Shown: positions 50,237-59,492, numbered from the stretch's first letter. The stretch: DNA of 64,000 nucleotides from Oscillospiraceae bacterium (GCA_017540645.1 JAFYAQ010000018.1:1-64000); one strand, 5' to 3'. The notes: a model not told the origin generated them from the letters alone. Translations and numbers: made by a program.

Positions 50237-50251
50237 CCGCCCTCCGCCCGG

Positions 50252-51124
50252 TCAGCCCTCCGCCTCTGCCATAATAAAGCGGATCAGCTTTGCGGCGGCA
50301 CCCCAGGGCTTTTCCTCCCGCAGGGTGGTCAGATACAGCTCTCGGGAATACTCTCCCCCGGGCAGCGGCGCCCGGGCTACCCGGTAGGCGCCCGGGATGC
50401 TCTCCGACCAGGGGACCAGGGCGCAGCCGAAGCCGTATTCCACCAGAGAGGCGATGGCCGCCTCCGTAGGGGCCCGGCTGGTAAAGCGCAGCCGGACTCC
50501 CTGCCGGCCGGCCAGCTCCGTCAGCGCCTTGTCCATGACCGAGCCCTGCTCGTAGCCGATCAGGTCGAGCCCGGCCAGATCCTGCCAGCTCTCCGGCGGG
50601 GGCGTCCCCTCCGGGGAGAGAAAGAGGATCGGCTCCGAGAGGATCGGAAACTGGACCACATCCTCGTCCTCGCTCCTGGAGCAGAGCAGCAGGTCATAGA
50701 CCCCGTTTTTCAGCCGCCGCACCAGCTCCGGGGTGTTTTCGATGGAGAGCTCAAAGCTGATTCCCTCGTTGCCGGGGACCTGCAGGAAGCGGCGCATCAT
50801 CACCGGAAAATACTCCCGCAGCAGCGGGGTGATGCAGCCCAGGCGGATCTCCGTTTCCCGCCGCCCGGCCAGACGGCGCATATGCTCCGTCGTCTCCTCC
50901 ACCTCCCGCAACACCGTCTCCGCATGGGCCAGCAGCGCCGTCCCCTCGGCAGTCAGGACCAGATGGTGTCCCCGGCGCTCAAAGAGAAGCACCCCCAGCT
51001 CCGATTCCAGCTTTGCCACGGCGCTGCTCAGACTGGATTGGGCGAGGAACAGCTTTTCCGCCGCCCTCCCCATGTGCCGGGTCTCCGCCAGCACGCGGAA
51101 ATACGTTAATTGCTGGATCGTCAT
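50252..51124 (-). CDS. LysR family transcriptional regulator
   Basis: A 290-residue regulator. The winged HTH is at 1-65 (LTYFRVLAETRHMGRAAEKLF, LAQSSLSSAVAKLESELG, LFERRGHHLVLTAEG). A linker helix and a periplasmic-binding-protein-like effector domain (about 90-290) follow, starting IRLGCITPLL. The effector is unknown. It is divergent from the Gfo/Idh/MocA oxidoreductase gene, the common arrangement in which LysR controls its neighbour and itself. The intergenic region holds a TTTTATCGATCAAAA near-palindrome. The start at 51124 (MTIQQL) matches the family; the longer frame adds 11 codons. Confidence 0.92.
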   Translation of the reverse strand: MTIQQLTYFRVLAETRHMGRAAEKLFLAQSSLSSAVAKLESELGVLLFERRGHHLVLTAEGTALLAHAETVLREVEETTEHMRRLAGRRETEIRLGCITPLLREYFPVMMRRFLQVPGNEGISFELSIENTPELVRRLKNGVYDLLLCSRSEDEDVVQFPILSEPILFLSPEGTPPPESWQDLAGLDLIGYEQGSVMDKALTELAGRQGVRLRFTSRAPTEAAIASLVEYGFGCALVPWSESIPGAYRVARAPLPGGEYSRELYLTTLREEKPWGAAAKLIRFIMAEAEG

Positions 51125-51144
51125 GGTCGCCGCCTCGCATTCGC

Positions 51145-51159
51145 TTTTATCGATCAAAA
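51145..51159. promoter_or_regulatory. Possible LysR operator
   Basis: TTTTATCGATCAAAA, a T-N11-A-type near-palindrome between the LysR gene and the promoter of the divergent oxidoreductase gene. Confidence 0.45.
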
Positions 51160-51174
51160 CACAGAATTTTTCTA

Positions 51175-51203
51175 TTGGACAAATTATAAATCCGTTTTAT
51201 AAT
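51175..51203 (+). promoter_or_regulatory. Sigma-A-type promoter for the oxidoreductase gene
   Basis: TTGGAC (51175-51180), a 17-bp spacer and TATAAT (51198-51203), 67 bp before the ATG at 51271. Confidence 0.7.
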
Positions 51204-51270
51204 AAAAGCAAGCAGAGAAAAAGCGCCGGTGGGTCCCGGCGCACCCATCAAAATGAAAAGGAGCAGAGCC

Positions 51271-52452
51271 ATGAAAAAGGAAATGAAGACGGTCACCATC
51301 GGCACGCTGGGCGCGGGCTACGCCGCCTACCTTCACGGCAGAGGCTATGAGAAAGTATCCGGGGTCAATGTCCGGCTGAAAACCATCTGCGACATCAAGC
51401 CCGAGCTGGCGGAGCGCGTTATGGAGCGCTTCGGCTATGAGCAGATGACCGCCGATTACGACGAGATGCTGGCCGATCCGGAGATCGACGTCATCGACAT
51501 CCTGACGCCCCCCTTCAACCACGTCCAGATGGCCATCAAGGCCATGCGGGCCGGAAAAGACGTGATCTGCGAAAAGCCCCTGACCGGCTATTTCGGCCAG
51601 CGGGGCGAGCAGAACGTGGGCAAGACCACTCCCAAGGCCCATATGTATCAGGAAGTACTGCGCGTCATGGACGAGCTGAAGGCGGTCATGGAAGAAACGG
51701 GCCGGAAGCTGCTGTACGCGGAGAACTTTGTCTACGCCACCCCGGTGCAGAAGGCGGCGGAGATTCTCCGGGCCAAGAAGAGCAAGATCCTCTTCATGAA
51801 GGGTGAAGAGAGCCTGAAGGGCTCCAGCTCCCCCGTGGCGGGCAAGTGGAACGGCACCGGCGGCGGCACCCTGATCCGCACCGGCACCCATCCCCTCAGT
51901 GGCATGCTCTGGCTCAAGCAGCAGGAAGCCAAGGCCCGGGGCGAGGTCATCACCGTCAAGAGCGTCTTTGCCGACTGCGGCCGCACCACCGAGTGCCTCA
52001 CCGAGGACGAGCATCGGCACATCGCCGCCCGTCCCGAGGACGTGGAGGACTTCGGCACCATCATTGTCACCTTCTCCGACGGGACCAAGTGCATGACCAT
52101 TGCCTCGGACACCGTGCTGGGCGGCACCAAGAACTATATCGAGGTCTACAGCAACGACAGCGCCCTGATGTGCAACATCACCCCCACCGATATCCTCAAC
52201 ACCTATTTCCTGGATGAGGACGGCCTGGAGGACGTGACCATCTCCGAAATGCTGCCCAAGAAGCTGGGCTGGAACAAAGCCTTTGTCTCCGACGAGGTCA
52301 TCCGGGGCTATCTGGGCGAGCTGCAGGAGTTCGCGGAGGTCATCGCCTACGACGGGGAGCCCTCCTCCGACTTCGATCTGGCCTACGAGTCCATGAAGGT
52401 CATGTACGCCGCCTATCAGTCCGCGGAAGAAGGCCGCCGGATCGATTTCTGA
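51271..52452 (+). CDS. Gfo/Idh/MocA family oxidoreductase
   Basis: A 393-residue NAD(P)-dependent dehydrogenase. The N-terminal Rossmann motif is TIGTLGAGYAAYLHG and the next conserved block is DVIDILTPPFNHVQMAIKAM with AGKDVICEKPLTGYFG, the catalytic EKP lysine. The C-terminal alpha/beta domain holds the sugar or polyol site (TGTHPLSGML). The substrate is unknown; family members act on sugars, inositols and glycosides. AAAGGAG lies 7 nt before the ATG at 51271; six upstream codons are possible. Likely controlled by the divergent LysR protein. Confidence 0.9.
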   Translation: MKKEMKTVTIGTLGAGYAAYLHGRGYEKVSGVNVRLKTICDIKPELAERVMERFGYEQMTADYDEMLADPEIDVIDILTPPFNHVQMAIKAMRAGKDVICEKPLTGYFGQRGEQNVGKTTPKAHMYQEVLRVMDELKAVMEETGRKLLYAENFVYATPVQKAAEILRAKKSKILFMKGEESLKGSSSPVAGKWNGTGGGTLIRTGTHPLSGMLWLKQQEAKARGEVITVKSVFADCGRTTECLTEDEHRHIAARPEDVEDFGTIIVTFSDGTKCMTIASDTVLGGTKNYIEVYSNDSALMCNITPTDILNTYFLDEDGLEDVTISEMLPKKLGWNKAFVSDEVIRGYLGELQEFAEVIAYDGEPSSDFDLAYESMKVMYAAYQSAEEGRRIDF

Positions 52453-52497
52453 TTGTGTTTTCGAAAAACCGATACCTTTCCCCGGAAAGGCGCCATA

Positions 52498-52535
52498 CAA
52501 AAAAGGCAGGACGCGATCGCGTTCTGCCTTTTTCA
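52498..52535. terminator. Bidirectional terminator
   Basis: AAAAAAGGCAGGACGCG / CGTTCTGCCTTTTT (one wobble) with an ATCG centre between convergent genes. Confidence 0.88.
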
Positions 52536-52537
52536 TT

Positions 52538-54226
52538 TCAGAAGCTGCTCTTATCGATGACTGTGCTCGCGGCTACGGCCTTATCGACGGAGACCGTCAG
52601 GATGTGATAGGTCACATAGTTGCCGCTGTAGGAGATGGCAAAGTCCAGAATGGCATTGACCTTATAGTAAGTAGTATCTTCTCCGAAGAATTCATCCAGA
52701 CCGTACCAGACGTCGCCTGCCGCAATCTTAAAGTAATACTCACCGTTCTTCATGTTGATCGTGGCGGTCTCGTTGGCCCTCACATAGAAGTAAACGGTTT
52801 TATTATCCGGATCGTCCCGGTTCTGCAGCTTGATCACAACATCGGAATTTCCGTTGTTCACAATGAATTTGCAATAGCCGCCGGTGCAGCCGTAGCCCTT
52901 CAGAACACTGCCCGTTGCGGGCCACATTTTTTTCAGGGTCGACTGGAGAGCGTCGATGGCGTTCTGGGTCTTGCCGTTGTCCGACGGCAGGGCGAGATCT
53001 TTGGCGCTTTGGAGCAGCTTCACGGCTTCCTCAAACTTTTTCTGCCGCTCCAGATCTTTGGAATAATTGATATGGGCATCTATGACGATGGTCTCCACAT
53101 CTGTGCGGCGATCGGAGAACGCGTACTCCTCCAGATAGGCCAGGGAGGCGCTGATGGCATTCTCCCACTCCCTGGCTTTATATAGCCGCTCGATCTCGTC
53201 GAAATCGTGGCTTTCCTTCAGCTTCCGCCAGGTGGCCTCCGCCTCTTCCAGCACAGAGAGATTGCTGACAAGCTTCTGCACCGCAGGGTCAGCCTCATCA
53301 TAGGCTGCCCGCAGCGCGTCAAGGCTCTCCTTGCTGTCCAGGTTGACGTCTCCCAGGGCCAGGATCTGCCGGTCCAGCTCCGCCGTAGCCATGTTTTGCA
53401 GCTCCGCCTCTGCCTGAGAGAGCTTGCCCTCGGCGGTGACATAGCTGCGGGCGAGATCATCCATGGCATCGTACCGGGCGCGCAGGGCGGAGATGTCCTC
53501 TGCGCTGTCCAGGCTTACGGCGCCCAGGGCCTCCACCCCGCGGTCAAACTGGCCGGCCTCCTGCATCGCCCGGAGCTGTGCCTCAGCCTCCGCCAGGGCA
53601 TCCGCGTTTTCTACCTGCGCCCGCTCGGAGTCGCTGAGCTGATTAAAATCATCCATCAACTGATCGATCTGGGCCTCCGAGGCCGGAGAGACCTCCCCGA
53701 TCTGGTCGATTTCTTTTTCCAGACGGCGCACATCCCCGCTCTTGGAACCATTGATGGCGACCAGAGCGATGACCAGAAGGAGAAGACAGGCCCCGGCGGC
53801 GATGGCGATGTTCCGGGATTTCCGAGGCGTTTTGCACCCGGTCTTCTCCGGAGCCGCCTCGGCCGGAGAGACGGTCTTCTGCTCCCGCAACTTCGTTTGC
53901 GCATCCCGCGCTTTCAGAGCCTGGGCCACCTGGGCCTGATCGGTGGTGAAGCGGAGCTGCACTTTGCCCAGGGTGAGTGTGCAGTTATCTTGAAGCTCCA
54001 GCTTCCCATCGGGGGTCGTGAGACAATTGTCGATGCCGATCGTGTCCCCGCTGCGGAGATCAGAGACATACCAGCGATCCCCTATGCTGATGAGGGCAAC
54101 ATGGTGCGGAACAATGCCCTCGCCGGTCAAAACGATATCATCGTCGTGGCCGCTGCCGATGGATGCCTTGCCATCCAAAACAAAAGCATTTTTGGAGCCG
54201 ATCTCGGTTAAAAGTGCCTTGCTCAT
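52538..54226 (-). CDS. FHA-domain transmembrane protein with three outer helical repeats
   Basis: A 562-residue protein. The N-terminal forkhead-associated domain (about 18-94: GSGHDDDIVL, VPHHVALI, WYVSDLRSGDTIGID) binds phosphothreonine in known cases. A basic/Pro linker leads to one transmembrane helix (139-159). Outside are three 55-residue helical repeats (about 169-221, 227-280, 284-336), each with the pattern GxVxLxS-x-xALxxxYDxxD-x-V-xLxxAE. A tetratricopeptide-like stretch (about 345-410) and a beta-rich C-terminal domain follow (GGYCKFIVNNGNSDVVIKL, YYFKIAAGDVWYGLDEFFG). It could link Ser/Thr kinase signalling to the envelope; no kinase is in the window. Confidence 0.75.
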   Translation of the reverse strand: MSKALLTEIGSKNAFVLDGKASIGSGHDDDIVLTGEGIVPHHVALISIGDRWYVSDLRSGDTIGIDNCLTTPDGKLELQDNCTLTLGKVQLRFTTDQAQVAQALKARDAQTKLREQKTVSPAEAAPEKTGCKTPRKSRNIAIAAGACLLLLVIALVAINGSKSGDVRRLEKEIDQIGEVSPASEAQIDQLMDDFNQLSDSERAQVENADALAEAEAQLRAMQEAGQFDRGVEALGAVSLDSAEDISALRARYDAMDDLARSYVTAEGKLSQAEAELQNMATAELDRQILALGDVNLDSKESLDALRAAYDEADPAVQKLVSNLSVLEEAEATWRKLKESHDFDEIERLYKAREWENAISASLAYLEEYAFSDRRTDVETIVIDAHINYSKDLERQKKFEEAVKLLQSAKDLALPSDNGKTQNAIDALQSTLKKMWPATGSVLKGYGCTGGYCKFIVNNGNSDVVIKLQNRDDPDNKTVYFYVRANETATINMKNGEYYFKIAAGDVWYGLDEFFGEDTTYYKVNAILDFAISYSGNYVTYHILTVSVDKAVAASTVIDKSSF

Positions 54227-54274
54227 ACGGTGTCGCCCTCTCTTTTCTTTTATTTTTTTGTCCCTGTGGGTTAT

Positions 54275-56059
54275 TTACAGCGTCTTTTCCCGGATCTCTC
54301 CGCAGACCTTTTCGATGAAGGCCTGGAGCTCCATGGCGCCCTCATCGCCGGTGCGCGAACGGACCGCCACGCTGCCGCTCTCGGCCTCCCGGGGTCCCAG
54401 CACCAGCATGTAGGGCACCCGGTCCTCCTGCTGGGCGGCGCGGATCTTGTAGCCGATCTTCTCGTTGGAGGTATCCAGCACGGAGCGGATGCCGGCGGCG
54501 AGCAGCTGCTCGTGGACGCTCTTGGCATACTCCATGGTCTTCTCGCTGACGGGCAGGACCTTGACCTGCATGGGGGCCAGCCAGACGGGGAACTTGCCCT
54601 TGGTCTCCTCGATCAGGTAGGCCATGAACCGGTCCAGAGAGCCCAGAATGGCCCGATGGATCACCACGGGGCACTTCTCGCTGCCGTCAGAGTCGATATA
54701 GGTCAGATTGAAGCGGGCGGGCAGGCAGAAGTCCAGCTGGCAGGTGGAGAGAGTGTACTCCGCGCCCACGGCGGGCTTCACGTTCACATCCAGCTTGGGA
54801 CCGTAGAAGGCGGCCTCGCCGATCTCCTCGGTGAAGTCGATGCCCAGCTCCGTCAGCACCTCCCGCAGGGCGCTCTCGGCCTTGTTCCACATCTCGTCGT
54901 CCTGGTGGTACTTCTTGGTGTCCGCGGGATCCCGCAGGGACAGGACGCAGCGGTAGTCGGTGATGCCGAAATCCTTGTACACGTCAAAGATCAGGTCGCA
55001 CACGGCGGAGACCTCGTCCTTGATCTGCTCCGGCGTCAGGAACAGGTGGGCGTCATTCTGGCAGAAGTGACGGCCCCGCTCGATGCCCTTGAGGGTGCCG
55101 GAGGCCTCATAGCGGAAGTCGTGGGCGATCTCACCGATGCGCAGGGGCAGCTCCTTGTAGGAGTGGGGACGGCTGGCGTAGATGCGCATGTGGTGGGGGC
55201 AGTTCATGGGACGGAGGACGTAGCTCTCTCCCTCCATCTCCATGGGGGGGAACATATTGTCCTTGTAGTGGTCCCAGTGGCCGGAGGTTTTGTACAGATC
55301 CACAGTGCCCACACAGGGGGTCATGACGTGCAGATAGCCCAAGGCCCGCTCCTTGGCCTTGATATAGCGCTCCAGCTCCAGCCAGACGGTGTAGCCGTTG
55401 GGCAGGAACATGGGCAGGCCCCGGCCCACCAGATCGTCGGTCATAAAGAGACGCATCTCCTTGCCGATCTTCCGGTGATCCCGCTCCCGGGCCTCCGCCT
55501 GCTCCTTCTCCCAGGCGGCCAGCTCGTCGGCGTTGCGGAAAGCCACGCCGTTGATGCGGGTCAGCATCTTCCGCTCGCTGTCGTTCTTCCAGTAGGCGCC
55601 GGACTGCTGGGTGATCTTGAAGGCCTTGAGAGCCTTGGTGTAGCAGATGTGGGGCCCCAGGCACATGTCGATATACTCGCCCTGCTGGAAGAAGCTGAAC
55701 TCGGTCTCGTCGGCCAGATCATCGATGTGCTCCAGCTTGTAGTTCTCGCTGCGCTCGGCCATGAGCTTTTTGGCGTCCTCCCGGCCCAGCACGAAGGCCT
55801 TGAAGGGGAGATTTTCCTTGCAGATCTTGTGCATCTCCTTCTCAATGGCCTCCAGATCCTCGCCCGTGAGCTTCACGTCCCCCAGATCCACATCGTAGTA
55901 AAAGCCGTTCTGGGTGGCGGGACCGTAGGCGAAGTCCGCCTGGGGGTACAGCCGCTTGATGGCCTGAGCCATGATGTGGGCCGCGCTGTGGCGCAGGACG
56001 TGGATTTCCTCCTCCTGGGGGCATTCGCCCACCGTGCCGTCCTTGTAGATGATTTTCAT
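54275..56059 (-). CDS. thrS: Threonyl-tRNA synthetase lacking the N-terminal TGS domain
   Basis: A 594-residue class II synthetase. The editing domain (about 20-200) has the HSAAHIMAQAIK metal-binding HxxxH and the MCLGPHI motif. The catalytic core has MNCPHHMRIY, RYEASGTLKGIERGR (motif 2) and the C-terminal motif 3 (HRAILGSLDRFMAYL). The anticodon domain begins near KFPVWLAPMQVKVLP. The ubiquitin-like TGS domain of most bacterial ThrRS (about 60 residues) is missing; the protein begins only about 20 residues before the editing motif. Editing and charging motifs are intact. The start at 56059 follows GGGAGGA. No T-box is in the short leader. Confidence 0.95.
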   Translation of the reverse strand: MKIIYKDGTVGECPQEEEIHVLRHSAAHIMAQAIKRLYPQADFAYGPATQNGFYYDVDLGDVKLTGEDLEAIEKEMHKICKENLPFKAFVLGREDAKKLMAERSENYKLEHIDDLADETEFSFFQQGEYIDMCLGPHICYTKALKAFKITQQSGAYWKNDSERKMLTRINGVAFRNADELAAWEKEQAEARERDHRKIGKEMRLFMTDDLVGRGLPMFLPNGYTVWLELERYIKAKERALGYLHVMTPCVGTVDLYKTSGHWDHYKDNMFPPMEMEGESYVLRPMNCPHHMRIYASRPHSYKELPLRIGEIAHDFRYEASGTLKGIERGRHFCQNDAHLFLTPEQIKDEVSAVCDLIFDVYKDFGITDYRCVLSLRDPADTKKYHQDDEMWNKAESALREVLTELGIDFTEEIGEAAFYGPKLDVNVKPAVGAEYTLSTCQLDFCLPARFNLTYIDSDGSEKCPVVIHRAILGSLDRFMAYLIEETKGKFPVWLAPMQVKVLPVSEKTMEYAKSVHEQLLAAGIRSVLDTSNEKIGYKIRAAQQEDRVPYMLVLGPREAESGSVAVRSRTGDEGAMELQAFIEKVCGEIREKTL

Positions 56060-56090
56060 ATTGTTTCCTCCCAATGTATCGATACAGTTT

Positions 56091-57650
56091 TTATTCTTCT
56101 TTTAAGGTCTCTCCGGCGAGAAAGTCGGCAAAGTCGTCTTTCGGAAGCGGCATCATGCCCGGGTCATAGCGGATCTCCATCAGCCGGGGATCCTCCCGGG
56201 TGAAGGGTGTCCACGCAGGCAGGGGCACCCCCACGGACCGGCCGCCGCTCTTCCCGTTGGGGTCGCCATATTTCATAAAGTTGGTCCAGTAGTCGCACAG
56301 CTGGTTGCTCAGATCGTAGTCCCGGCCTGTGTATGGCCGATTGGAGCGATAGAGGGTTTGAAATACATAGTGGTGCTCGGCGGAGTGGTGGGCCGTTTCC
56401 GCCCCCGTAGGCACCAGAGTCAGGTAGTACCCGAAGGCGGGTGTGAAGCCCTGCCGGAGCTGGTTTGCGAGCCATCCCAGGTCGGAGGCGTACATCATCT
56501 CTCCCAGAAGGTTGCCGTAGACCCGGTCAGCCTCAACGGGATCGTCCGCCACGTGGCTGGCGGCCAGATAGTCATCCGCCCGCTCCGGGCCGAAATGCAT
56601 GGCCCCGTGGGCGCGGGCCTGCTCCGGCGTGGGCAGCTGGGCCACCGGCCGATAAAACTCCTGGGCGGTGCAGCCCACCATGGTGGGGATGTCGGGGTGC
56701 TCGCCCCGCAGGAAAATGCGCCGGGGCCAGTCGGGCAGAAGCGCGCCGTCCACAATGGGTTGGAAGGGCTCAAAGATATCCAGGGGGTCCCGGTTTTGCT
56801 CCTGCAGCTGTCTGGAAAAGGCCAGGGTCTTCTCCAGCAGCTCCTCCGCCGGCATGGCCCGGGCCTCCGCCAGAGAGGCAAAGCCGCAGAAGTCAAAGAA
56901 GGCAGCGCCCCGGGCCTCCGCTTCTTTGATGCGCAGCTCGGGCTTGAAGTCCTGCAGACCGCCGCCGGACTGCATGATGGCCTGGGAAAAGAGTCCCCGG
57001 GCCGCCGGGGCGGCCAGAAGGAAGCGGACCTTTTCTCCGCCGCCGGACTGACCGAAGATGGTGACGCGCTCCGGATCGCCGCCGAAGGCCGCCACATTCT
57101 CCCGCACCCAGCGCAGGGACGCCACCAGGTCCCAGAGACCGTAGTTACCGGAGACCCCGTCGGGGGACTCGGCGGAGAGCCAGGGATGGGCCAGGAAGCC
57201 GAAGGAATTCAGCCGATGGCTGACGGTGATCACGATCACGCCCCGCTTGGCCATGGCCTCCCCGTCGTAGCAGTTGAGAAAACCGTAGCCGGTGGAAAAG
57301 CCGCCGCCGTGGAAATACACCGCCACCGGGAGCTTTTCGTCCTCCCGCTTGGCGGGGGTCCAGAGATTGAGCTGCAGGCAGTCCTCGCTGCGGGGATGGT
57401 CCAGACAGTAGAACTCCGAAGCGATGATGCCCCCGCCCTCGCTGGCGATGCGCTGCTGCCAGGCGATGTTCCGGAACTTATAACAGGGCAGCACGCCCTC
57501 CCAGGGCTCCACGGGCGCGGGCTTTTTCCAGCGCAGCTCTCCCACCGGAGGCGCGGCGTAGGGGATGCCCCGGAAATAGGAAATGCTCTGATTCCCGGCG
57601 GGGATGCCCTCCACCCAGCCGTCTTGGGTCTTGACACGCAGCAGAGCCAT
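56091..57650 (-). CDS. Type B carboxylesterase
   Basis: A 519-residue alpha/beta hydrolase of the cholinesterase/para-nitrobenzyl esterase type. The N-terminal block is GIPYAAPPVGELRWKKP, the oxyanion loop is YFHGGGFSTGYG and the nucleophile Ser202 is in GQSGGGEKV. A conserved acid lies further on, and the catalytic His is in the AHHSAEHHYVF region. No signal peptide, so it is cytosolic. It acts on small carboxylic esters; the natural substrate is unknown. It is co-directional with thrS and 12 bp downstream of the DUF1624 gene. Confidence 0.92.
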   Translation of the reverse strand: MALLRVKTQDGWVEGIPAGNQSISYFRGIPYAAPPVGELRWKKPAPVEPWEGVLPCYKFRNIAWQQRIASEGGGIIASEFYCLDHPRSEDCLQLNLWTPAKREDEKLPVAVYFHGGGFSTGYGFLNCYDGEAMAKRGVIVITVSHRLNSFGFLAHPWLSAESPDGVSGNYGLWDLVASLRWVRENVAAFGGDPERVTIFGQSGGGEKVRFLLAAPAARGLFSQAIMQSGGGLQDFKPELRIKEAEARGAAFFDFCGFASLAEARAMPAEELLEKTLAFSRQLQEQNRDPLDIFEPFQPIVDGALLPDWPRRIFLRGEHPDIPTMVGCTAQEFYRPVAQLPTPEQARAHGAMHFGPERADDYLAASHVADDPVEADRVYGNLLGEMMYASDLGWLANQLRQGFTPAFGYYLTLVPTGAETAHHSAEHHYVFQTLYRSNRPYTGRDYDLSNQLCDYWTNFMKYGDPNGKSGGRSVGVPLPAWTPFTREDPRLMEIRYDPGMMPLPKDDFADFLAGETLKEE

Positions 57651-57662
57651 CGTTTTTCCTCC

Positions 57663-58379
57663 TTACCAGATCGTGCGGCCGGTGCACAGCCACAGCAGGC
57701 CCAACAGCACCGGCTGATGGATAAGATAGATCCAAAGGGCGTTCCGCCCCAGGAAGCGCAGGGGAGCGGGGGCGGGCCAGCCCGCTCCTGTTCCGGGGTC
57801 ACGCCGCACACGGACGCCCAGCACAGTGCCCATGAGGAACAGAAAGCCCCAGGGAAACAGAGGGTAGTAGTCCGAGGACCGGAACCAGGGCGTCCGCAGC
57901 CCGAAGATAAAAAGCCCCGGTATCTGGACACGCGGTCCGTAGTAGCAGATCCCGTACCACACAAGAAACAGCAGCAGATATGCTCCGAAGGCCGCCTTAT
58001 CCGGCAGCCGCTCCAGCCGCTTTCCCGCCAGGGCGTAGAAGAGCATGCAGCAGCCCAGCAGATGCAATATGCCGAACCAGGCGGGGTCTCCCGCCAGCCA
58101 GGTCACCGCCGTCACCAGCAGCGCGGCCAGGAGGGTGATGCCGCCCCGGCGCAGGCCGCTGCGGGTAAAGCGGGCGCAGATGCCGGAGATGAGAGTGAAG
58201 GAACAGACGATGAAAAGCCGGACGATCACCGCCGGCGTCTCCTCCATCCGGTACAGGGGGATCAGACCCAGCAGGCCCAGATCCCAGCAAAGATGCCAGA
58301 AGAGCATCACCAGCACCGCGACCCCTCTCCAGGCGTCCAGCCAGAGGACGCGCCCGGGCGCTGCTTTATTTGGAGACAT
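57663..58379 (-). CDS. DUF1624 membrane protein (acyltransferase-like)
   Basis: A 238-residue protein with about seven membrane helices. The start RVLWLDAWRGVAVLVMLFWHLCWDL and the PLFPWGFLFLMGTVLG and LIYLIHQPVLL-type segments are those of DUF1624/heparan-alpha-glucosaminide N-acetyltransferase-like membrane proteins. Substrate unknown; probably transfers an acyl group across the membrane. It starts 14 bases inside the end of ychF, so it is translationally coupled to ychF, and is followed closely by the esterase gene. Confidence 0.85.
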   Translation of the reverse strand: MSPNKAAPGRVLWLDAWRGVAVLVMLFWHLCWDLGLLGLIPLYRMEETPAVIVRLFIVCSFTLISGICARFTRSGLRRGGITLLAALLVTAVTWLAGDPAWFGILHLLGCCMLFYALAGKRLERLPDKAAFGAYLLLFLVWYGICYYGPRVQIPGLFIFGLRTPWFRSSDYYPLFPWGFLFLMGTVLGVRVRRDPGTGAGWPAPAPLRFLGRNALWIYLIHQPVLLGLLWLCTGRTIW

Positions 58380-59448
58380 TGAAACGGAACAGAGTCACGT
58401 CCCCGTCCTGCATCACATAGTCCTTGCCCTCCAGGCGTAAAAGGCCCTTTTCTCTGGCAGCGGCCATGCTGCCGCAGGCCTTCAGATCGTCAAAGGCCAC
58501 GATCTCCGCCCGGATAAAGCCCCGCTCGATATCGGTGTGGATCTTTCCCGCGGCCTGGGGCGCCTTGGTGCCGCGGACGATGGTCCAGGCGTGAACGTCG
58601 TCTTCACCCGCGGTAAGGAAGGAGATATAGCCCAGCAGATCATAGGAGGTGCGGATCAGCCGGTCCAGCCCCCGCTCGGTGAGTCCCAGTTCCTCCATGA
58701 AGATGGCGGCCTCGTCGGCGTCCATATCCGCGATATCCTCTTCGAACTTGGCCGCCACGGGCAGCACTGCCGCCCCCTGCTCCGCGGCCAGCTCCTCCAG
58801 CGCCCGGAATTTTTCATCGTCCCGGTATCCGGCCATGCCGCTCTCGTCAAAGTTGGCGGCGTAGATCACCGGCTTGACCGTCAGCAGACCGCCGTCCTGG
58901 AGAATATCCCGGTCCTCCTCGGTAAAGGCAAAGGAGCGAGCGGGCTTTCCGTCGGAGAGATGGGCCAGCAGCGCCTCGCACATCTCCACCTCCCGCTTCT
59001 GCTTTTTATCCCCGCTCTTGGCGGCCTTGCGAGCCTTGTCCAGGCGGCGCTCCACCACCTCGATGTCGGCCAGGATCAGCTCCATATCCAGATCCTCCGC
59101 GTCCCGTCGGGGGTCGGCGTTCTCCAGGAAGATTTCCTCGTTTTCAAAGCAGCGGACCACATGCACCAGCGCGTCGGTCTGCCGGATGGTCTGCAGCAGG
59201 GCGTTCCCCTTGCCGCCGCCCTTTCCCACACCGGCCACATCCACAAAGTCGATGGATGCCGGGGAATACTTTTTCGGATGCCAGTACTCGGCCAGCCAGT
59301 CCAGCCGCTCGTCCGGGACTTTGGCCGCCCCCAGATTGGGCTTGGCGGCGGCGTTGGAATAGCTGCCGGTCTCAGCCCGCGACCCAGTCAGCGCGTTGAA
59401 AAGGGTGCTCTTGCCCACGTTGGGCAGACCCACGATACCTAATTTCAT
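58366..59448 (-). CDS. ychF: Redox-regulated ATPase YchF (Obg family)
   Basis: A 360-residue P-loop protein: LPNVGKSTLFNAL (Walker A), FVDVAGVGKGGGKGNALL as switch/G3 with the YchF-specific form, and NFDESG in the NKxD position, which explains ATP preference over GTP. A coiled-coil pair (VERRLDKARKAAK) and a C-terminal TGS domain (about 275-358, including AWTIVRGTKAPQAAG) complete it. It associates with ribosomes and affects stress responses. First gene of the ychF-DUF1624-esterase cluster. Confidence 0.96.
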   Translation of the reverse strand: MKLGIVGLPNVGKSTLFNALTGSRAETGSYSNAAAKPNLGAAKVPDERLDWLAEYWHPKKYSPASIDFVDVAGVGKGGGKGNALLQTIRQTDALVHVVRCFENEEIFLENADPRRDAEDLDMELILADIEVVERRLDKARKAAKSGDKKQKREVEMCEALLAHLSDGKPARSFAFTEEDRDILQDGGLLTVKPVIYAANFDESGMAGYRDDEKFRALEELAAEQGAAVLPVAAKFEEDIADMDADEAAIFMEELGLTERGLDRLIRTSYDLLGYISFLTAGEDDVHAWTIVRGTKAPQAAGKIHTDIERGFIRAEIVAFDDLKACGSMAAAREKGLLRLEGKDYVMQDGDVTLFRFNVSK

Positions 59449-59492
59449 CTATGTCTGTTCTCCTTTTTCGGCTATAATTTGACTAATACCAT

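Noticed and set aside
46154..51157. Similar MDKSEC/MIDKSEC starts of the long yitT and LysR frames, as if from a repeat
   Set aside because: Only about 14 bases resemble each other (AAGCGAATGCG) and both lie upstream of the real starts; a chance match or weak shared leader motif.
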